From Pyrodictiaceae archaeon (lineage in GTDB: Archaea > Thermoproteota > Thermoprotei_A > Sulfolobales > WAQK01): a stretch of 42,511 bases of DNA. The position numbers were made by a program, and so were the translations under genes. A model generated the notes under the pieces. That model was given only the letters and a program-made list of their open reading frames with translations. It ran no database searches and was not told the origin of the DNA. The stretch is taken from the NCBI GenBank assembly GCA_015520265.1, contig WAQK01000031.1, forward strand, positions 1-42,511, written 5' to 3'. Shown here piece after piece: positions 16,766 to 25,518 of this stretch (position 1 is its first letter; every line of letters begins with the position of its first letter).

Positions 16766-17437
16766 CTACTGGAGGTCCTTATGGATCTTCTCCCTCAGCT
16801 CGTCGGGCACTATGAGCCTGGCGCCCCTGCTGGCCTCATGCCTCTTCTTGAGCTTCCGCTCCTTCTGCTTCTTCTTCCACTTGTACTTGTGGGTGCCTCT
16901 GAGTCCCCTGCTCTTCCTCAGCCCCCTCATCTTCTTGCCGGCGCTGGTGAGGCCCCTGAACACCCTGCCCTTGTGATGCTTCTCGGCTATCCACTTGATC
17001 TCGGGGTCACTCCTAATGGCTGGGTGGTGGGGGTCCACCATGATGACCTCGAACCACTTGTAGTTGCCGTCCTCGCCCACATAGTAGCTGTTGAGCACCT
17101 CGAGGTTCGGGTACTTCCGGGCGGCCCTCTCCTCCGCTATGAGGCGGAGGCTCTTGGCCGGCGAGTATCCGTAAACGCCCATCCTCTTGGGCCTCCTGCC
17201 CTTGTTGGGCCTAGGCTTCCTGAGACCGCCCTTCCTGACCCTCACTCTAACTATGATGAAGCCCTGTTTGGCCTTATAGCCTAGGGCTCTGGCCCTATCA
17301 GGCCTGGTTGGGTGCTCCACCCTAACCACGGCGGGCTGACGGCGCCACTCCATGATGCGCTGCCGCATCACCTCTGCCAGCGTCTCGAAGGGCCTCTTCC
17401 ACAGCTCTGCTATGTAGTGGTACATCGACTTGGCCAT
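16766..17437 (-). CDS. rpl15e: Large ribosomal subunit protein eL15
   Basis: 223 residues from ATG 17437. The N-terminal [38 protein letters not shown] and the very basic C-terminus ([22 protein letters not shown]) identify eL15. ATG 17437 has GAGGGTG eight bases upstream; ATG 17443 would add two residues. It heads the exosome superoperon and is read from an A/T element shared with the divergent GTPase gene. Confidence 0.96.
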   Translation of the reverse strand: MAKSMYHYIAELWKRPFETLAEVMRQRIMEWRRQPAVVRVEHPTRPDRARALGYKAKQGFIIVRVRVRKGGLRKPRPNKGRRPKRMGVYGYSPAKSLRLIAEERAARKYPNLEVLNSYYVGEDGNYKWFEVIMVDPHHPAIRSDPEIKWIAEKHHKGRVFRGLTSAGKKMRGLRKSRGLRGTHKYKWKKKQKERKLKKRHEASRGARLIVPDELREKIHKDLQ

Positions 17438-17481
17438 TACCATGCACCCTCGGGTTCGCAAGGGCTTAGGGTTAGATGAGG

Positions 17482-17489
17482 ATTAAAAT
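17482..17489. promoter_or_regulatory. Shared A/T element between divergent eL15 and YchF-like genes
   Basis: ATTAAAAT (ATTTTAAT on the other strand) is the only TATA-like element in the gap. It predicts a start near 17458 for eL15 (about 21-base leader) and near 17513 for the GTPase (about five bases). The two core promoters would then use the same site in opposite directions. Confidence 0.45.
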
Positions 17490-17517
17490 GTTTGACGCCG
17501 TACTAGAACCGGGGAAC

Positions 17518-18750
17518 ATGGTGCCTGCAGGCAGGGAGAGGCTGCTGGGCGTAGTGGGCAAGACCAACGTGGGTAAAAGCACCTTCTTCGCAGCCGCCAC
17601 CCTGGTGCCGGTGGAGATCTCTAACAGGCCCTTCACCACAATCAAGCCCAACATAGGTGTGGCCTACCTGAGGAAGAGGTGCGTACACGAGGAGTTCGGG
17701 ACGCCTTGCAACCCCCAGAACTCGGCCTGCGTCAAGGGGTACAGACTCATCCCGGTCAAGATGCTGGACGTGGCAGGCCTCATACCCGGCGCCCACATGG
17801 GCAGGGGGCTCGGCAACAAGTTCCTTGACGACCTGAGGCAGGCCGACGTCCTGATCCATGTGGTCGATGCCTCAGGCTCCACCGACAGGGAGGGGAACCC
17901 GGCGCCGCCCGGCACCCACGACCCCGTCGAGGATGTGAAGCTGATAGAGGAGGAGGTTGACGCCTGGTTCTACACCGTGGTGTCCAAGGACTGGGGCAAG
18001 TTCGCGCGGACGGTCGACACCAGCGGCGAGAAGCCGGCCGACGCACTGGCGAGGAGGCTCTCAGGCTTGTCAGTCAGGAAGGAGCACGTCGTCGCGGCGC
18101 TCCAGGAGACGGGGCTGGAGGGCCAGAAGCTCTCCACGTGGAGGGAGGAGGAGCTCAGGCTCTTCGCCTCAACCCTGAGGAGTGTGTCGAAACCCATGAT
18201 CATCGCGGCCAATAAGGCCGACATCCCCGAGGCGGAGGACAACATTAAGAGGATGAGGGAGGAGCTGCCCGGCAGGATAATCGTGCCCACAAGCGCGGTG
18301 TCGGAGCTGGCCCTCAGGAAGGCGGCCAAGGCGGGCTACATAGAATACCTGCCGGGCGACCCCGACTTCAACGTGATAGACGAGTCCAAGCTCACCCCCA
18401 AGCAGAAGAAGGCCCTGGACTACATCAGGGAACACGTTCTCAAGAAGTGGGGATCCACGGGGGTGCAGGAGGCAATAAACAGGGCTTACTTCGAGGTCCT
18501 CCGCATGATCGCAGTATACCCCGTGGAGGACGCTAACAAGCTAACGGACCACCACGGCAACGTGTTGCCCGACGTCTTCCTAGTTCCCGAGGGAACCACC
18601 GCCAGGGAGCTGGCCTACATGATCCACACGGATCTAGGCAAAACCTTTCTCTACGCCGTCGACGCCAGGACCAAGACCAGGCTAGGCGAGGACTACGTGC
18701 TGAGGGACAACGATGTCATAAAGATCGTCGCGGCTAAGGCTAGGCGTTAA
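17518..18750 (+). CDS. ychF: YchF/OLA1-like GTPase with TGS domain
   Basis: 410 residues from ATG 17518. RLLGVVGKTNVGKSTFFAAATL is G1, RPFTTIKPN covers G2, MLDVAGLIPGAHMGRGLGNKFL is the G3/Obg loop, AANKADIPEA is the Asn-Lys-x-Asp specificity motif and the last 80 residues form a TGS domain. Archaeal relatives are ribosome-associated NTPases of the YchF/OLA1 group, though the Asn-Lys-Ala-Asp motif predicts GTP. ATG 17518 is preferred since earlier starts at 17476 and 17488 lie before or inside the only TATA element. The stop shares TTAA with the convergent gene. Confidence 0.9.
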   Translation: MVPAGRERLLGVVGKTNVGKSTFFAAATLVPVEISNRPFTTIKPNIGVAYLRKRCVHEEFGTPCNPQNSACVKGYRLIPVKMLDVAGLIPGAHMGRGLGNKFLDDLRQADVLIHVVDASGSTDREGNPAPPGTHDPVEDVKLIEEEVDAWFYTVVSKDWGKFARTVDTSGEKPADALARRLSGLSVRKEHVVAALQETGLEGQKLSTWREEELRLFASTLRSVSKPMIIAANKADIPEAEDNIKRMREELPGRIIVPTSAVSELALRKAAKAGYIEYLPGDPDFNVIDESKLTPKQKKALDYIREHVLKKWGSTGVQEAINRAYFEVLRMIAVYPVEDANKLTDHHGNVLPDVFLVPEGTTARELAYMIHTDLGKTFLYAVDARTKTRLGEDYVLRDNDVIKIVAAKARR

Positions 18751-20300
18751 GGCTGGCAGGCAGACGCCATGTAAATTTCGTAGCCCCTCCTAAGGGCTTC
18801 CCGAGGTACTCCCGTGTCAACAACCCTCTCCCAGGGAAGCTCCCCTTCTAGGGGCAGAGCCTCCACATACCTCTCGACACCCACGCCATGCATCCTCAGA
18901 GCCCTTCTCCACGCCCCTAAACCACCTCCCCCGAGGGCCCAGGACACGATCACCTTGCCCAGCTCAGGACCGCCCCTCGATAGAGCCGTCTGGACCTGGG
19001 CTAGCCTGGGGTCATAGTACTCTACCTCCACACCACGGCGGGCCAGGAGCCTCACGAGCATCCTGAGCCTGTGCCTCACATCGGCCAGGCCCGGCAGCGG
19101 GGCCCACTGGAGCGGCGTATGGGGCTTGGGCATGAAGGGGTTGACCGAGACCCTCAGCCTAAGGCCCTTGGCGGCCTCCGCCACCAGGGAGACCTGCTCA
19201 GCTATCCTCTCGGCCGCGTCGGGAGGCTCGCAGGGCATGCCCACTATATAGTATAACTTGAGTATTTTCATCCCCGCCTCGGAGGCGGCTCGCGCCACCT
19301 TCACTAGAACATCGTCACCGATGACCTTGTTTATAGCCTGGCAGAGGTGAGGATACGGCGTCTCAGGTGCCACTGTGAGCGTTCTCTGCCCGCCCCGGGC
19401 TATGAGGGATATGTGCTCCTCGGACAGGGCGTCGGCCCTCAGGGAGGGGACCGAGACCTCTGCCCCCAGCTCCTCTACCACCAGCTCTAGCAGCTCTCTG
19501 GAGCTGCTGTGGTCTGCGAAGGCTAGGTCGTAGAAAGCCACCTTGCCCACCCTGTTTATCTTAAGGCCCTCTCTAATGATCCGCTCAAGCACGCCGAAGC
19601 TCCTCTCTCGCCTCGGCAGGGTGACGTGGCCCTCCATACAGAACCTGCAGCCCCGTGCACACCCTCTGCCGCTCTCCACCAGGAGGGAGCGTCCCCATAT
19701 GGGTTCCACCTCCTCGCTCTGTATCTGTGCCACCGGGTGGAAAGCCTCGTCGAGGCTCACAACATATTGTCTCTTCACGGGTTTCTGCGAGACCCCCGGC
19801 ACGTAGACGCCGGGAACCCCGGCCAGGGCTTCCAGCATGGCTTTCCTCGAAGATCCTGCTGCAAGCGTGTCCAGAAGGCCGGGCATCACGGGCTCCGCCT
19901 CGCCTACAACTACTGCATCCACCAGGTCCAGTATGGGTGCAGGGTTGGAGGTGGCTGGCGGGCCGCCCACAACTACTATAGGGTCCTCCTCTCCTCTCTT
20001 CCACCTCCAGAGGGGTATGCCGGCTTCATGAAGCATTCTAACCATGGCCGCGTAGTCCAGCTCGTAGTGGAGGGAAACCATCACAACCTGGAACCTTGAC
20101 AAGGGTAGGCCCGTCTCGATGCTTACGGGCGCCCAGTCCTCGACGATCCTTTCAGCAGCGAAGCGCTCATCCATGTTAACCATGTAGTACAGCGTCTGAT
20201 ACGACAGGCTCGACAAGGCCACTCGGTACTGGGAAGGGTAGAGGAGGGCCACCCTGATGAGGCCGGGCTTGTCCTTCACCACAACGTTGTACTCCTTCAC
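18747..20300 (-). CDS. Radical SAM protein with an N-terminal B12-binding-like domain
   Basis: 517 residues. The central CARGCRFCMEG (about residues 212-222) holds the Cys-x3-Cys-x2-Cys cluster motif for 4Fe-4S and S-adenosylmethionine. The N-terminal 180 residues (VALLYPSQYRVALSSLSYQTLYYMVN, VVVGGPPATSNP, VVVGEAEPVMPGL) form a Rossmann-like B12-binding-type domain. Family members include methylthiotransferases and class B methylases, but the substrate cannot be told here. Being next to rRNA and tRNA modification genes, RNA is possible. GTG start overlaps the upstream stop in GTGA. Confidence 0.85.
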   Translation of the reverse strand: MKEYNVVVKDKPGLIRVALLYPSQYRVALSSLSYQTLYYMVNMDERFAAERIVEDWAPVSIETGLPLSRFQVVMVSLHYELDYAAMVRMLHEAGIPLWRWKRGEEDPIVVVGGPPATSNPAPILDLVDAVVVGEAEPVMPGLLDTLAAGSSRKAMLEALAGVPGVYVPGVSQKPVKRQYVVSLDEAFHPVAQIQSEEVEPIWGRSLLVESGRGCARGCRFCMEGHVTLPRRERSFGVLERIIREGLKINRVGKVAFYDLAFADHSSSRELLELVVEELGAEVSVPSLRADALSEEHISLIARGGQRTLTVAPETPYPHLCQAINKVIGDDVLVKVARAASEAGMKILKLYYIVGMPCEPPDAAERIAEQVSLVAEAAKGLRLRVSVNPFMPKPHTPLQWAPLPGLADVRHRLRMLVRLLARRGVEVEYYDPRLAQVQTALSRGGPELGKVIVSWALGGGGLGAWRRALRMHGVGVERYVEALPLEGELPWERVVDTGVPREALRRGYEIYMASACQP

Positions 20301-21574
20301 TCCTCCACCTCCAGGGACTCCACCACGTACTCCGCCCCAGTCATCCTGTAGAAGCTCCTGGGAGGTACGTCCCTCACCACGACGGCTCCCGGGGCTATCC
20401 AGGAATAGGCACCTATCTTGACCCCCGGCATTATGGAGACGTTTATCCCTGTCTTAACGTGGCCACCTATGAAGGCGCCCAGCTTCCTCATACCGCTGCT
20501 CACCCTGCGGCCCTTAACCGTGACCCTCACCGGTTTGTCGTCGAACCTCAGGTTGGCGGTGACCGTGCCGGCTCCCAGGTTGGCGTGCTCGCACACCACG
20601 CTGTCCCCTATGTAGCTCAGGTGGGAGGCGTGAACCTTCTCCATGACGACGCTGGCCTTCACCTCGACCGAGGCACCCACCCTGGAGCCCCTACCCAGCA
20701 CCGTGTAGCTCCTAATGTAGGAGTTAGGACCCACTGAGGCCCCCCTGCCTATGTAGGCCGGACCTACTATGTAGGAGCCGCTTCTAACCACCGCGCCCTC
20801 CTCCACCACCACGGGCCCCTTGAGCCTGGCACCATCCTCCACCTCGCCTCTCACCTCCTGGCCCCTCAGCGCGTCCAGCTTCCTCCTGTTGGCCTCCAAC
20901 ACGTTCCAGGGCTTCCCCACCTCGAACCACTCGTCGCTGGACAGCTCCACCACAGTCACCCTCCGCTCGCCCGCCATGGCGGTAACCGCGTCGGTTAGCT
21001 CTACCTCGCCCCGCGGCGACAAGCCGACACCTTCCAGGTAGGAGAACACGTCATCACTGAACCTGTAGACCCCGGCGTTCACCAGGTTAGAGGGCTCGCT
21101 GCCTCTAGGCGGCTTCTCCACTATACCCTGAAGCCTCATATCGGGGCTGACACGTAGAACCCCGTAGTCCCAGGGGTTCGGGACTCGCACTGCGCCGAGC
21201 ACGGCGTCGCCTGGAGCATCCACCAGTTTCCGGAGCACCGTCTCCTCCACCAAGAGATCACCGTAGACCACGAGGAAATCGCCCTCCACGAGTCCAGCCG
21301 CCTTCATCAGTGCGTCGCCCGTGCCCAGCTCCTCTCCCTGGTCTACAAGCCTGACGCTGGGTATCTCGGCCCGGTACTCCTCCAGGGCCCTGGCCACGGC
21401 GTCGGCCATGTAACTTACCACGACAACGGCCTCGTCCACGCCCACGCTTCGCAGAGCCTCGAGCGTCCAGACTATGAGGGGTTTGTCGAGGATGGGGACC
21501 AAGGGCTTTGGCCTTGTATGGGTTATTGGCTGCAGCCTCTCCCCCTTACCGGCTGCAAGTATGACGGCCTTCAC
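20297..21574 (-). CDS. Bifunctional sugar-1-phosphate nucleotidylyltransferase/acetyltransferase
   Basis: 425 residues. The N-terminal domain begins with VILAAGKGERLQPITHTRPKPLVPI, the nucleotidyltransferase signature. From about residue 250 a left-handed beta-helix of hexapeptide repeats follows (VGPAYIGRGASVGPNSYIRS, LGAGTVTANLRFDDKPV, IMPGVKIGAYSWIAPGAVV). This is the layout of archaeal GlmU-like enzymes such as Sulfolobus ST0452, which make UDP-GlcNAc or dTDP-glucose. Exact sugar and nucleotide are inferred. GTG start overlaps the upstream TGA. Confidence 0.9.
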   Translation of the reverse strand: MKAVILAAGKGERLQPITHTRPKPLVPILDKPLIVWTLEALRSVGVDEAVVVVSYMADAVARALEEYRAEIPSVRLVDQGEELGTGDALMKAAGLVEGDFLVVYGDLLVEETVLRKLVDAPGDAVLGAVRVPNPWDYGVLRVSPDMRLQGIVEKPPRGSEPSNLVNAGVYRFSDDVFSYLEGVGLSPRGEVELTDAVTAMAGERRVTVVELSSDEWFEVGKPWNVLEANRRKLDALRGQEVRGEVEDGARLKGPVVVEEGAVVRSGSYIVGPAYIGRGASVGPNSYIRSYTVLGRGSRVGASVEVKASVVMEKVHASHLSYIGDSVVCEHANLGAGTVTANLRFDDKPVRVTVKGRRVSSGMRKLGAFIGGHVKTGINVSIMPGVKIGAYSWIAPGAVVVRDVPPRSFYRMTGAEYVVESLEVEE

Positions 21575-22641
21575 GGCTCTTCCCCGCCCAGCCTATCGTG
21601 GAGTATCGTGGCGAACGCTATTAACGCTGCCGCGGCGGCGTAGTCGGTCGATATGGTTATCCCGGGTGCCACGTCGACAACCAGGTCTGCGAACCTGTAG
21701 ATCCCCGAGGGTATGCCCTCCCTCGAGCCTACAAGCACGTTGACTCTCCGCCTCGACTCGACGAGGAGCCTGTAGAGCTGGTCGCCCAGCCTGGAAACAG
21801 GCTCGCCCTCCGGCTCCAGCACTATTATGGTCTCACCCATTCTCTCCCTGACAAGCTGGTAAAGATCCTGGACGTACACCTTTACCCTATGAACCTCCCT
21901 GCCGTAGCTCTTCTCCTGGATTCTGTACCTGGACTCTATCCCCTCGAAGAGGCCGTCGAGGAAGGCCTTCAACTGCTCGGCATCAACCCGGCCAGCAGGC
22001 GCCACTACAAGCTCTCCCACTTCGAAGGTCTGGACCTCCCTCCCGATCCTCCTACCCATCACAGTGGCGGAGTCTATGGGGCCGAGGTAGGGCATGTGGA
22101 CCAGGCTTATTCTCCGGAAAAGCCTGTAGACAGGCCTCTTGCCGGGCTTCATCTTCCTGTAGAACTTGGATCCAGGCACTATGGAGATGAGTGCGAGATC
22201 CTGCACTATCTCCACGAGGACAACCTTGTCCGGGTTGGACAGGTTCACGGAGGCGCCAGTAGCCGTCCTCACCGCGTCACCGACCACCACGTTGACGTCT
22301 ACGCTGGTGAAGCTGTGGCGCCCACGCCTGTTGGTCCTGACAGCGAAGGTTTCATCGTGCCCAATTTTCTTCTTGGCCAGTCCGGCGGCCTTCTCGGCCA
22401 GGACCTTGGGGTCGGGCTTTGAGCACTCCTCGGCAACAATGACCTTCTCCGCCTCGGGCACCCGCTCCTCGACCAGGCGGGCCAGCTCTGTCTTATCGAT
22501 CGAGGGCTCCACCAGGACGAGGCCCTTGAAGCCTCTGGGCCTAGGTGTAACCTTAGCGCCGGGATCCAGCTCTGAGACGTAGCTGGCGCAGGTCTTCTCG
22601 AAGCCTAGCATCGTTGTTACAAGTACGTAGTTGCACTCCAT
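21571..22641 (-). CDS. THUMP-containing SPOUT family RNA methylase
   Basis: 356 residues. The N-terminal half is a THUMP-like RNA-binding region (TFAVRTNRRGRHSFTSVDVNVVVGDAVRTATGASVNLSNPDKVVLVEIVQD). The C-terminal half looks like a SPOUT methyltransferase knot (VNVLVGSREGIPSGIYRFADLVVDVAPGITISTDYAAAAALIAFATIL). This combination is an archaeal family with a predicted role in tRNA or rRNA methylation; the target is not known to me. A weak ATTATTATT promoter lies about 35 bases upstream of ATG 22641. Confidence 0.82.
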   Translation of the reverse strand: MECNYVLVTTMLGFEKTCASYVSELDPGAKVTPRPRGFKGLVLVEPSIDKTELARLVEERVPEAEKVIVAEECSKPDPKVLAEKAAGLAKKKIGHDETFAVRTNRRGRHSFTSVDVNVVVGDAVRTATGASVNLSNPDKVVLVEIVQDLALISIVPGSKFYRKMKPGKRPVYRLFRRISLVHMPYLGPIDSATVMGRRIGREVQTFEVGELVVAPAGRVDAEQLKAFLDGLFEGIESRYRIQEKSYGREVHRVKVYVQDLYQLVRERMGETIIVLEPEGEPVSRLGDQLYRLLVESRRRVNVLVGSREGIPSGIYRFADLVVDVAPGITISTDYAAAAALIAFATILHDRLGGEEP

Positions 22642-22719
22642 GCCTTGCCCCGATGGTGTAGAATGCGTGGGACGAATAATAATGTGGGTGGTTCCGGCTT
22701 AGGGATAAGAAACTGCCGC

Positions 22720-23358
22720 CTACCTCCTCTTATACATAAGCGGCGACACGACCACGGCCGGCTGAGGGCCGCTGGGCCCGGGAATCGTCAGTAGCTTCGA
22801 CTTGTAGATCTCCACCTTCCTTAGCGGGTAGATCTTCTTGGCGGCCTCGAAGATCTCCATGGAGAGCTTGCCGAACAGCATGGCCTGTATCAGCTCGTCA
22901 AGGGTCATCTCGGAGGCCCTCTTGGTCACTATCTCGCCCATGATCTTCCTGATCGCCCTCTTTTGCGAGGACTTGCACCTGTAGGATGTGAAGGCTGTCA
23001 CCGTTATCCTGAGCCCGTAGCCGTCCTTGGTGGTCACGTTGAATATGCCCTGAATCTTACTGCTCTTCCTCCTAGTGAGGCTCTTCATATAGTCCCTGGC
23101 CAGCTCGTGGCCCTTGAACCTGGTTTTGGCTGTTTCGCCTTCTACATCGACTATCTGGAAGTACAGCCTAACGTGGACCTGGGTGAAGTCTCCCGTTAGG
23201 TCGTAGAGGGTGGTTTCCAGGACCCTGCCTATAAGCTTCAACGGGTCGTCGGCCGGCGTAGTGCCTACTACGGCCTCGCCGAACACCTTGGGGGCCACCA
23301 CGGTGTACCATTTCTTGAGCTTCCACCTATCCCTACCCGACACCCTTGGCGCTGGCAT
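22720..23358 (-). CDS. rps3ae: Small ribosomal subunit protein eS1 (S3Ae)
   Basis: 212 residues, full length for archaea. KKWYTVVAPKVFGEAVVGTTPADDPLKLIGRVLE at the N-terminus and SYRCKSSQKRAIRKIMGEIVTKRASEMTLDELIQAML are diagnostic of eS1. It is upstream of the THUMP-SPOUT gene and has its own promoter with an unusual palindrome. Confidence 0.97.
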   Translation of the reverse strand: MPAPRVSGRDRWKLKKWYTVVAPKVFGEAVVGTTPADDPLKLIGRVLETTLYDLTGDFTQVHVRLYFQIVDVEGETAKTRFKGHELARDYMKSLTRRKSSKIQGIFNVTTKDGYGLRITVTAFTSYRCKSSQKRAIRKIMGEIVTKRASEMTLDELIQAMLFGKLSMEIFEAAKKIYPLRKVEIYKSKLLTIPGPSGPQPAVVVSPLMYKRR

Positions 23359-23371
23359 CCCCTATCACGCA

Positions 23372-23390
23372 CCGCCAGTTTTCCTGGCGG
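23372..23390. promoter_or_regulatory. Perfect 7-bp inverted repeat at the eS1 promoter
   Basis: CCGCCAG, a five-base TTTTC spacer, then CTGGCGG. It lies directly downstream (minus-strand sense) of the eS1 TATA box CTTATTTAC (23392-23400) and spans about -20 to -2 relative to the predicted start near 23370, the classic site for an archaeal repressor operator. Confidence 0.45.
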
Positions 23391-23408
23391 AGTAAATAAG
23401 CATTCCCG

Positions 23409-23684
23409 CTACTTAATATCTTGTACGCTCCTAGCCGCCGCACCCATGTGTTCCAAGAGTTCGTCGGCAATGTTCCGCACCGTGTACAGGATCCTGGCGC
23501 CGCCCTCGAACACCATCTCGTAGACCACTTGGTCACCCTCGACCCTCTGCTCCAGGGAGATGCCAGCAGGAGCATCGCGGTCGTCGGGCCTTAGAGCGCC
23601 AGCTACGGCGGCGGCGAGTTTCTCGTCGCCGAGCCGGACTCTGAGGACAAGCCTACCCCTTAATGAGGCACTCCGGCCTGTCAA
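23409..23684 (-). CDS. Second Pcc1-like protein, probable KEOPS subunit Pcc2
   Basis: 91 residues with the Pcc1/CTAG fold: LRVRLGDEKLAAAVAGALRPDDRDAPAGISLEQRVEGDQVVYEMVFEGG, then a long helix (LYTVRNIADELLEHMGAAARSVQDI). It differs from the protein at 10155-10406, mainly in having the Leu-Arg-Pro-Asp-Asp segment and lacking Asn-Ser-Tyr-Leu. A Pcc1 paralogue was described as a fifth archaeal KEOPS subunit (Pcc2, compared with eukaryotic Gon7). Assigning this copy as Pcc2 is inference. TTG start overlaps the upstream gene by 32 bases; no other in-frame start precedes the first strand. Confidence 0.7.
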   Translation of the reverse strand: MTGRSASLRGRLVLRVRLGDEKLAAAVAGALRPDDRDAPAGISLEQRVEGDQVVYEMVFEGGARILYTVRNIADELLEHMGAAARSVQDIK

Positions 23685-24954
23685 CCCTTACCCACCCCTC
23701 ATCCACGGGTTCGGCGCAGGACCAGAAGGTGTCTGTGAAAGCGTGGCCCAGCATGTGGACCTGCTGATACGTCACGTAGAGTCTGCCTCCCTCCTCCACC
23801 ACTAGGGGGTCCCGGCTACCCACTACACCCATAGAGTATAGTATTTTGCGTATCACGGTGAGCGGTGGTCTGCTGGCCCATTTGAACCCCCAGACCCTAA
23901 CCCTCTTCTGTGTATGCAGCTCCTCCAGGAAGCCGGGCTCGCCTGACGCCTTTTCCACTATTCTGGCCACCTGGGGCAGCTTCTCCAAGTAGAGGGAGTA
24001 GAGGTGTGTGTCGGCTGGCTCGCCCATGCAAATGTAGCTAAGTATGGGCGCCACACCCTCGGTGTCGAGGAGGACCTCTAGAACAAGCGCCGCCTCCCTG
24101 AGGTCCCACAGGGTGTTTTCGCCGGTGCCTTTCAAGTAGTAGGACTCCCCGGCCACCAGGTTTTTGAGCTCGCCGCTCCTCCTGGTATACCTGTTCTTCA
24201 TTAAGCCCACCAGAAGCTCGAAGAGTTTAGCCATGTTCTCAGGGGTGTTAAAGTAGTCGTAGGTGGCGTCGGGCGGTATGCCCTTCTCCTCTAGCACCCT
24301 CTCAGCCTCCTCCACCCTGCCGGAGACGCCGGGCACGTAGGGGAGCAGCGAGAGGCTCAGTGCGCGCTTTACAGTCTCCCTGGGAAGCCTGGGGAGGAAG
24401 AAGACAGGCTTAAGCGAATACACCAGGTTGTCCTTAGCCAGCTCCTCGGCCACCTTCTTCTCCAGACCTGTCAGGCTCCTCTGTTCTCCGGAGTCCAGGC
24501 CCAGCGAGTAGGCCGCTATTATTGCCGAGTACTTGGAGCGCGGATACCGCCTAGACGTGAGGGGGTGGGAGAATACCTGGGCCATGAGGGCTGTGGTAGA
24601 GGCGTTCTTTAACACAACCTTCCTGCTTCCCGGGATCCTCTTAACCTCCTTTGAGCCCACGTATAGGTAGGGTGCTTCGCCAAGCTCGGCATCCCCTGCC
24701 ACGGGGAGCCCCACGAGTATCGTGGGCTCGCCCCGCCCCAGCTCCCGGAGCCTGTGCTCGGGCCTGACTATGGTTCTAAGCCCTCCCGCCTCCAGAAAGT
24801 AGAGTACTATGCCAGCCGCGAGGGCCGCGTCGAGTGTGGGTGCGAATCTTATCCTCACGTGGGTTTTACTCCTTATCGCCGTGTTTAGGAGCTCTGACAC
24901 CCTGTCCTGCGCGTCAGGCACTAGGGCTGTCCCATCTATGAAGCCGCTAAGCAT
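23653..24954 (-). CDS. RecJ/Cdc45-like protein with degenerate DHH domain
   Basis: 433 residues in the place (between uS15 and a Pcc1-like gene) where archaea encode the RecJ-type GINS-associated protein. The N-terminus VRIRFAPTLDAALAAGIVLYFLEAGG matches the first DHH-family strand with Asp in place, but no DHH triad, no second Asp motif and no GGGH are visible. This recalls the crenarchaeal RecJdbh protein, the Cdc45 equivalent of the replicative helicase, which lost nuclease residues. Family assignment is mostly by gene order and length. TATA CTTTTATA at 24991-24998 predicts a 14-base leader. Confidence 0.65.
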   Translation of the reverse strand: MLSGFIDGTALVPDAQDRVSELLNTAIRSKTHVRIRFAPTLDAALAAGIVLYFLEAGGLRTIVRPEHRLRELGRGEPTILVGLPVAGDAELGEAPYLYVGSKEVKRIPGSRKVVLKNASTTALMAQVFSHPLTSRRYPRSKYSAIIAAYSLGLDSGEQRSLTGLEKKVAEELAKDNLVYSLKPVFFLPRLPRETVKRALSLSLLPYVPGVSGRVEEAERVLEEKGIPPDATYDYFNTPENMAKLFELLVGLMKNRYTRRSGELKNLVAGESYYLKGTGENTLWDLREAALVLEVLLDTEGVAPILSYICMGEPADTHLYSLYLEKLPQVARIVEKASGEPGFLEELHTQKRVRVWGFKWASRPPLTVIRKILYSMGVVGSRDPLVVEEGGRLYVTYQQVHMLGHAFTDTFWSCAEPVDEGWVRVDRPECLIKG

Positions 24955-25017
24955 AACTGCGCTTCCTCAGGGTTAAAATGCCGGGTACAGTATAAAAGGG
25001 GTTTCCGGCCTGAGAGG

Positions 25018-25470
25018 CTAGAGCTTGGCGAGGAGCTTAGCCTTCTCCGGATCGTACTTCCAGTCAGGCGGCAGCTTGCCAACCCTCTTATAGTACTTGA
25101 CCAGCCTCCTAATCTTGGACTCTAGGTCTATGAGACCCTTCTTGGCGTGGAGATCCTTGGGGTGCTCCTCTAGATGCCTCCTCAGGTTGACGGCCTTCTT
25201 GATCAGCTGGAACAGGTCCTCAGGTATCTCGGGCGCCAATCCGTGTTCCTCGAGGACCTTGGTTATCTTCTTGCCTATCACGTGTTTGGCCAGCGGTATG
25301 CCGTACTGGTCGCGGAGAATTATCCCTATCATGGAGGCAGTGTAGCCCTTCTTCGCCAGCTCCACTATGAGCATCTCGACCTCTTCAGGGCTCAGCCTGA
25401 CCCACTTGGGCGGCCCGATTCTTACGGGCCTCGTGGAGTGCGACTGCCCCTTCTCCCTACGCTTGTTCAT
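25018..25470 (-). CDS. rps15: Small ribosomal subunit protein uS15
   Basis: 150 residues, the archaeal/eukaryotic long form. [40 protein letters not shown] is the eukaryote-like N-terminal extension, and the core [40 protein letters not shown] binds the central domain of 16S rRNA. Confidence 0.97.
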   Translation of the reverse strand: MNKRREKGQSHSTRPVRIGPPKWVRLSPEEVEMLIVELAKKGYTASMIGIILRDQYGIPLAKHVIGKKITKVLEEHGLAPEIPEDLFQLIKKAVNLRRHLEEHPKDLHAKKGLIDLESKIRRLVKYYKRVGKLPPDWKYDPEKAKLLAKL

Positions 25471-25518
25471 ACTGCACCAACCCCTTCGTCTCTGGGTCCC
25501 ACTCGCATTCGGGGTTTG

